From Ewingella sp049889095 (lineage in GTDB: Bacteria; Pseudomonadota; Gammaproteobacteria; Enterobacterales; Enterobacteriaceae): a stretch of 64,000 nucleotides of DNA. The DNA lies in assembly GCA_049889095.1 (NCBI GenBank), contig JBLJFK010000001.1. One strand, written 5' to 3'. Shown in pieces: positions 62,838 through 64,000 of the stretch; the stretch's first letter is position 1, and every line of letters starts with the position of its first letter. The notes below the pieces were generated by a model. It did no database searches, had not been told where the DNA came from, and worked only from the letters and a program-made list of their open reading frames with translations. Both the position numbers and the translations under genes were made by a program.

Positions 62838-64000
62838 CTAGTCAGCCCGCCCGCGTGCCAGCCATGCCACACGGGAAAACATTTGCCGGAGCAGAGGCGG
62901 CACAGAGCTGACACCACGCTGTGATGCAGCCAGCGCCACATCAATGGCCAGATCCGGTTTTGAGGTACGATGAATGGCTTTGTCGATGATTCTGCGCGGC
63001 GACATGGGTACGTTTTCCGTCAGCGCAGCATGTCGGCGATATACATCCTCAAAACCACCACGGTAAAGAAAGTGTTCGATATCCTGTGAAGGCAAGGCCG
63101 TCAGACGATAACGCAGCGTATCGCTATGGCTTTCGACATGACTTATCACAGTCGCCGCATATTTCTTGCCCGCATCGTCACCGTCTACCAGCACATGCCA
63201 TTCGATCCCCATCTGTCTGGCAAAGCGCAATAGCGGCTTAAGCCCGGACTGAGCAAATTCAATGACTTTGATCCCTTCTGACTCAAAATGGTAACCGCAC
63301 AGCCGCGCCAGCTGGTTCAGCAACCACACCTCGGTTTCCCCTTCCACCAGCAGCCAGCACCGGGCGAAAAATGATGACGGTCGGTTAAAACGAATGTGGA
63401 AAGCAATGCGGCGACTGTCCTCAGCACTTAGCCCTTGCGGCCCAATGCTGTAAGCCGCCACTCGGCCAGATTCGCGCACAAGTCGACAGATTTGCTCGAC
63501 TGGAACCAGCGACAATAGCTCACCAGAGTTGGTTGTCGTAATGCGTTGCAAAGGAAGCTGGTCGAGAAGTCCCCAGGCCACCGACAGCATGATCGGATGT
63601 AGCCGGGTTTCGGGGTCTTCTATCAATAGCAGCGGACGGGCGTCGGGGTGCAGCAGCACGGAGCCTTTTGCCTGTAATAATGTCGAGAACATCCCCAGCA
63701 GCATAACGCGCATACTGCGGCTATTGGGTTCAGCAATCATCCGGTTGATATTACCCAGTGAGCGCCACGCCCGGCGGCTTTCTGCCCTGCCGTGACGTTT
63801 TTGCTGCCACGACACACTATTGGTGGTGCCCTGCTCCGCGAAATAGTGTTCAAGCAGTTGCTGCATAGCCGCCAGCCCACTGCGCAGTTCACTGTTGGTC
63901 AGATTTTGCGGATTATGGACCAGACCGCGCGTCAGCTCATCAAGTTCGCGAGCCATCTGCTCATTGTCTTTTGCCAGACGCGGTGCCAGCGTTTCGCTGC
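62838..64000 (-). CDS. ybjD: OLD-family nuclease YbjD, N-terminal end outside window
   Basis: The frame is open to the right edge (the visible start reads SETLAPRLAKDNEQ), so about 387 of roughly 550 residues are present. The visible part has the end of the ABC-type ATPase (LIEDPETRLHP is the Walker B region) and the TOPRIM nuclease domain with VEGETEVWLL and VDGDDAGKKY, which hold the catalytic Glu and Asp. OLD-family enzymes are ATP-dependent nucleases. It is convergent with ybjX, 23 bases apart. No internal break is seen in this part. Confidence 0.92.
   Translation of the reverse strand, partial: SETLAPRLAKDNEQMARELDELTRGLVHNPQNLTNSELRSGLAAMQQLLEHYFAEQGTTNSVSWQQKRHGRAESRRAWRSLGNINRMIAEPNSRSMRVMLLGMFSTLLQAKGSVLLHPDARPLLLIEDPETRLHPIMLSVAWGLLDQLPLQRITTTNSGELLSLVPVEQICRLVRESGRVAAYSIGPQGLSAEDSRRIAFHIRFNRPSSFFARCWLLVEGETEVWLLNQLARLCGYHFESEGIKVIEFAQSGLKPLLRFARQMGIEWHVLVDGDDAGKKYAATVISHVESHSDTLRYRLTALPSQDIEHFLYRGGFEDVYRRHAALTENVPMSPRRIIDKAIHRTSKPDLAIDVALAASQRGVSSVPPLLRQMFSRVAWLARGRAD

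Overview
This is a chromosomal core segment of a gamma-proteobacterium of the order Enterobacterales. Nearly every protein aligns end to end with an Escherichia coli K-12 counterpart as I recall it, and the gene order from ycbL to ybjD is the E. coli order read backwards. Composition, the 1482-residue MukB and the cold-shock paralogue beside lpxK suggest a non-E. coli lineage such as the Yersiniaceae or a neighbour, but I cannot name a genus. I see no rRNA, tRNA, insertion sequence, prophage or CRISPR array.

Layout. 1-3142 (minus): gloC/ycbL (cut by the edge), mepK/ycbK and ldtD. 3603-4613 (plus): a lone glycosyltransferase-9 gene inserted before mukB. 4747-12005 (minus): cmoM-mukF-mukE-mukB, overlapping genes for the chromosome condensin. 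12165-22389: elyC, ycbJ, ycaR-kdsB, a tiny orphan transcription unit (15145-15332), ycaQ, a divergent cold-shock paralogue, msbA-lpxK and a comEC/rec2 homologue. 22645-28182 (minus): serC-aroA, cmk-rpsA-ihfB. 28373-34681 (plus): ycaO, focA-pflB, pflA. 34782-43772 (minus): ycaD and a six-gene DMSO-reductase-type operon. 44064-51654 (minus): lrp, ftsK, lolA-rarA-serS. 52393-58069 (plus): trxB, cydD-cydC, aat, infA. 58287-64000: clpS-clpA (minus), cspD and ybjX (plus), and ybjD (minus, cut by the edge).

How the genes work together. The window is rich in envelope functions (LdtD, MepK, ElyC, KdsB, LpxK, MsbA, LolA), chromosome segregation and repair (MukBEF, FtsK, RarA, YcaQ, IHF) and anaerobic metabolism (FocA-PflB-PflA; the Dms operon with its Tat chaperone). 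Both anaerobic units have a plausible FNR site at about -41. Aat, ClpS and ClpA form the bacterial N-degron pathway and lie within 4 kb of each other. CydDC and TrxB are the thiol-redox pair.

Most unusual points: (1) an orphan small gene with sigma-70 promoter, CRP/cold-box-like palindrome at its start, a 16-codon ORF and its own terminator; (2) a Dms locus that combines a YnfE-type and a DmsA-type catalytic subunit with DmsB, DmsC, DmsD and a NapF-like ferredoxin, where the two catalytic genes share an almost identical Tat-leader DNA stretch; (3) large AT-rich inverted repeats upstream of both cold-shock genes; (4) no tRNA-Ser between infA and clpA and no macAB between cspD and ybjX, both present in E. 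coli. Comparisons with E. coli are from memory, not from a database search.
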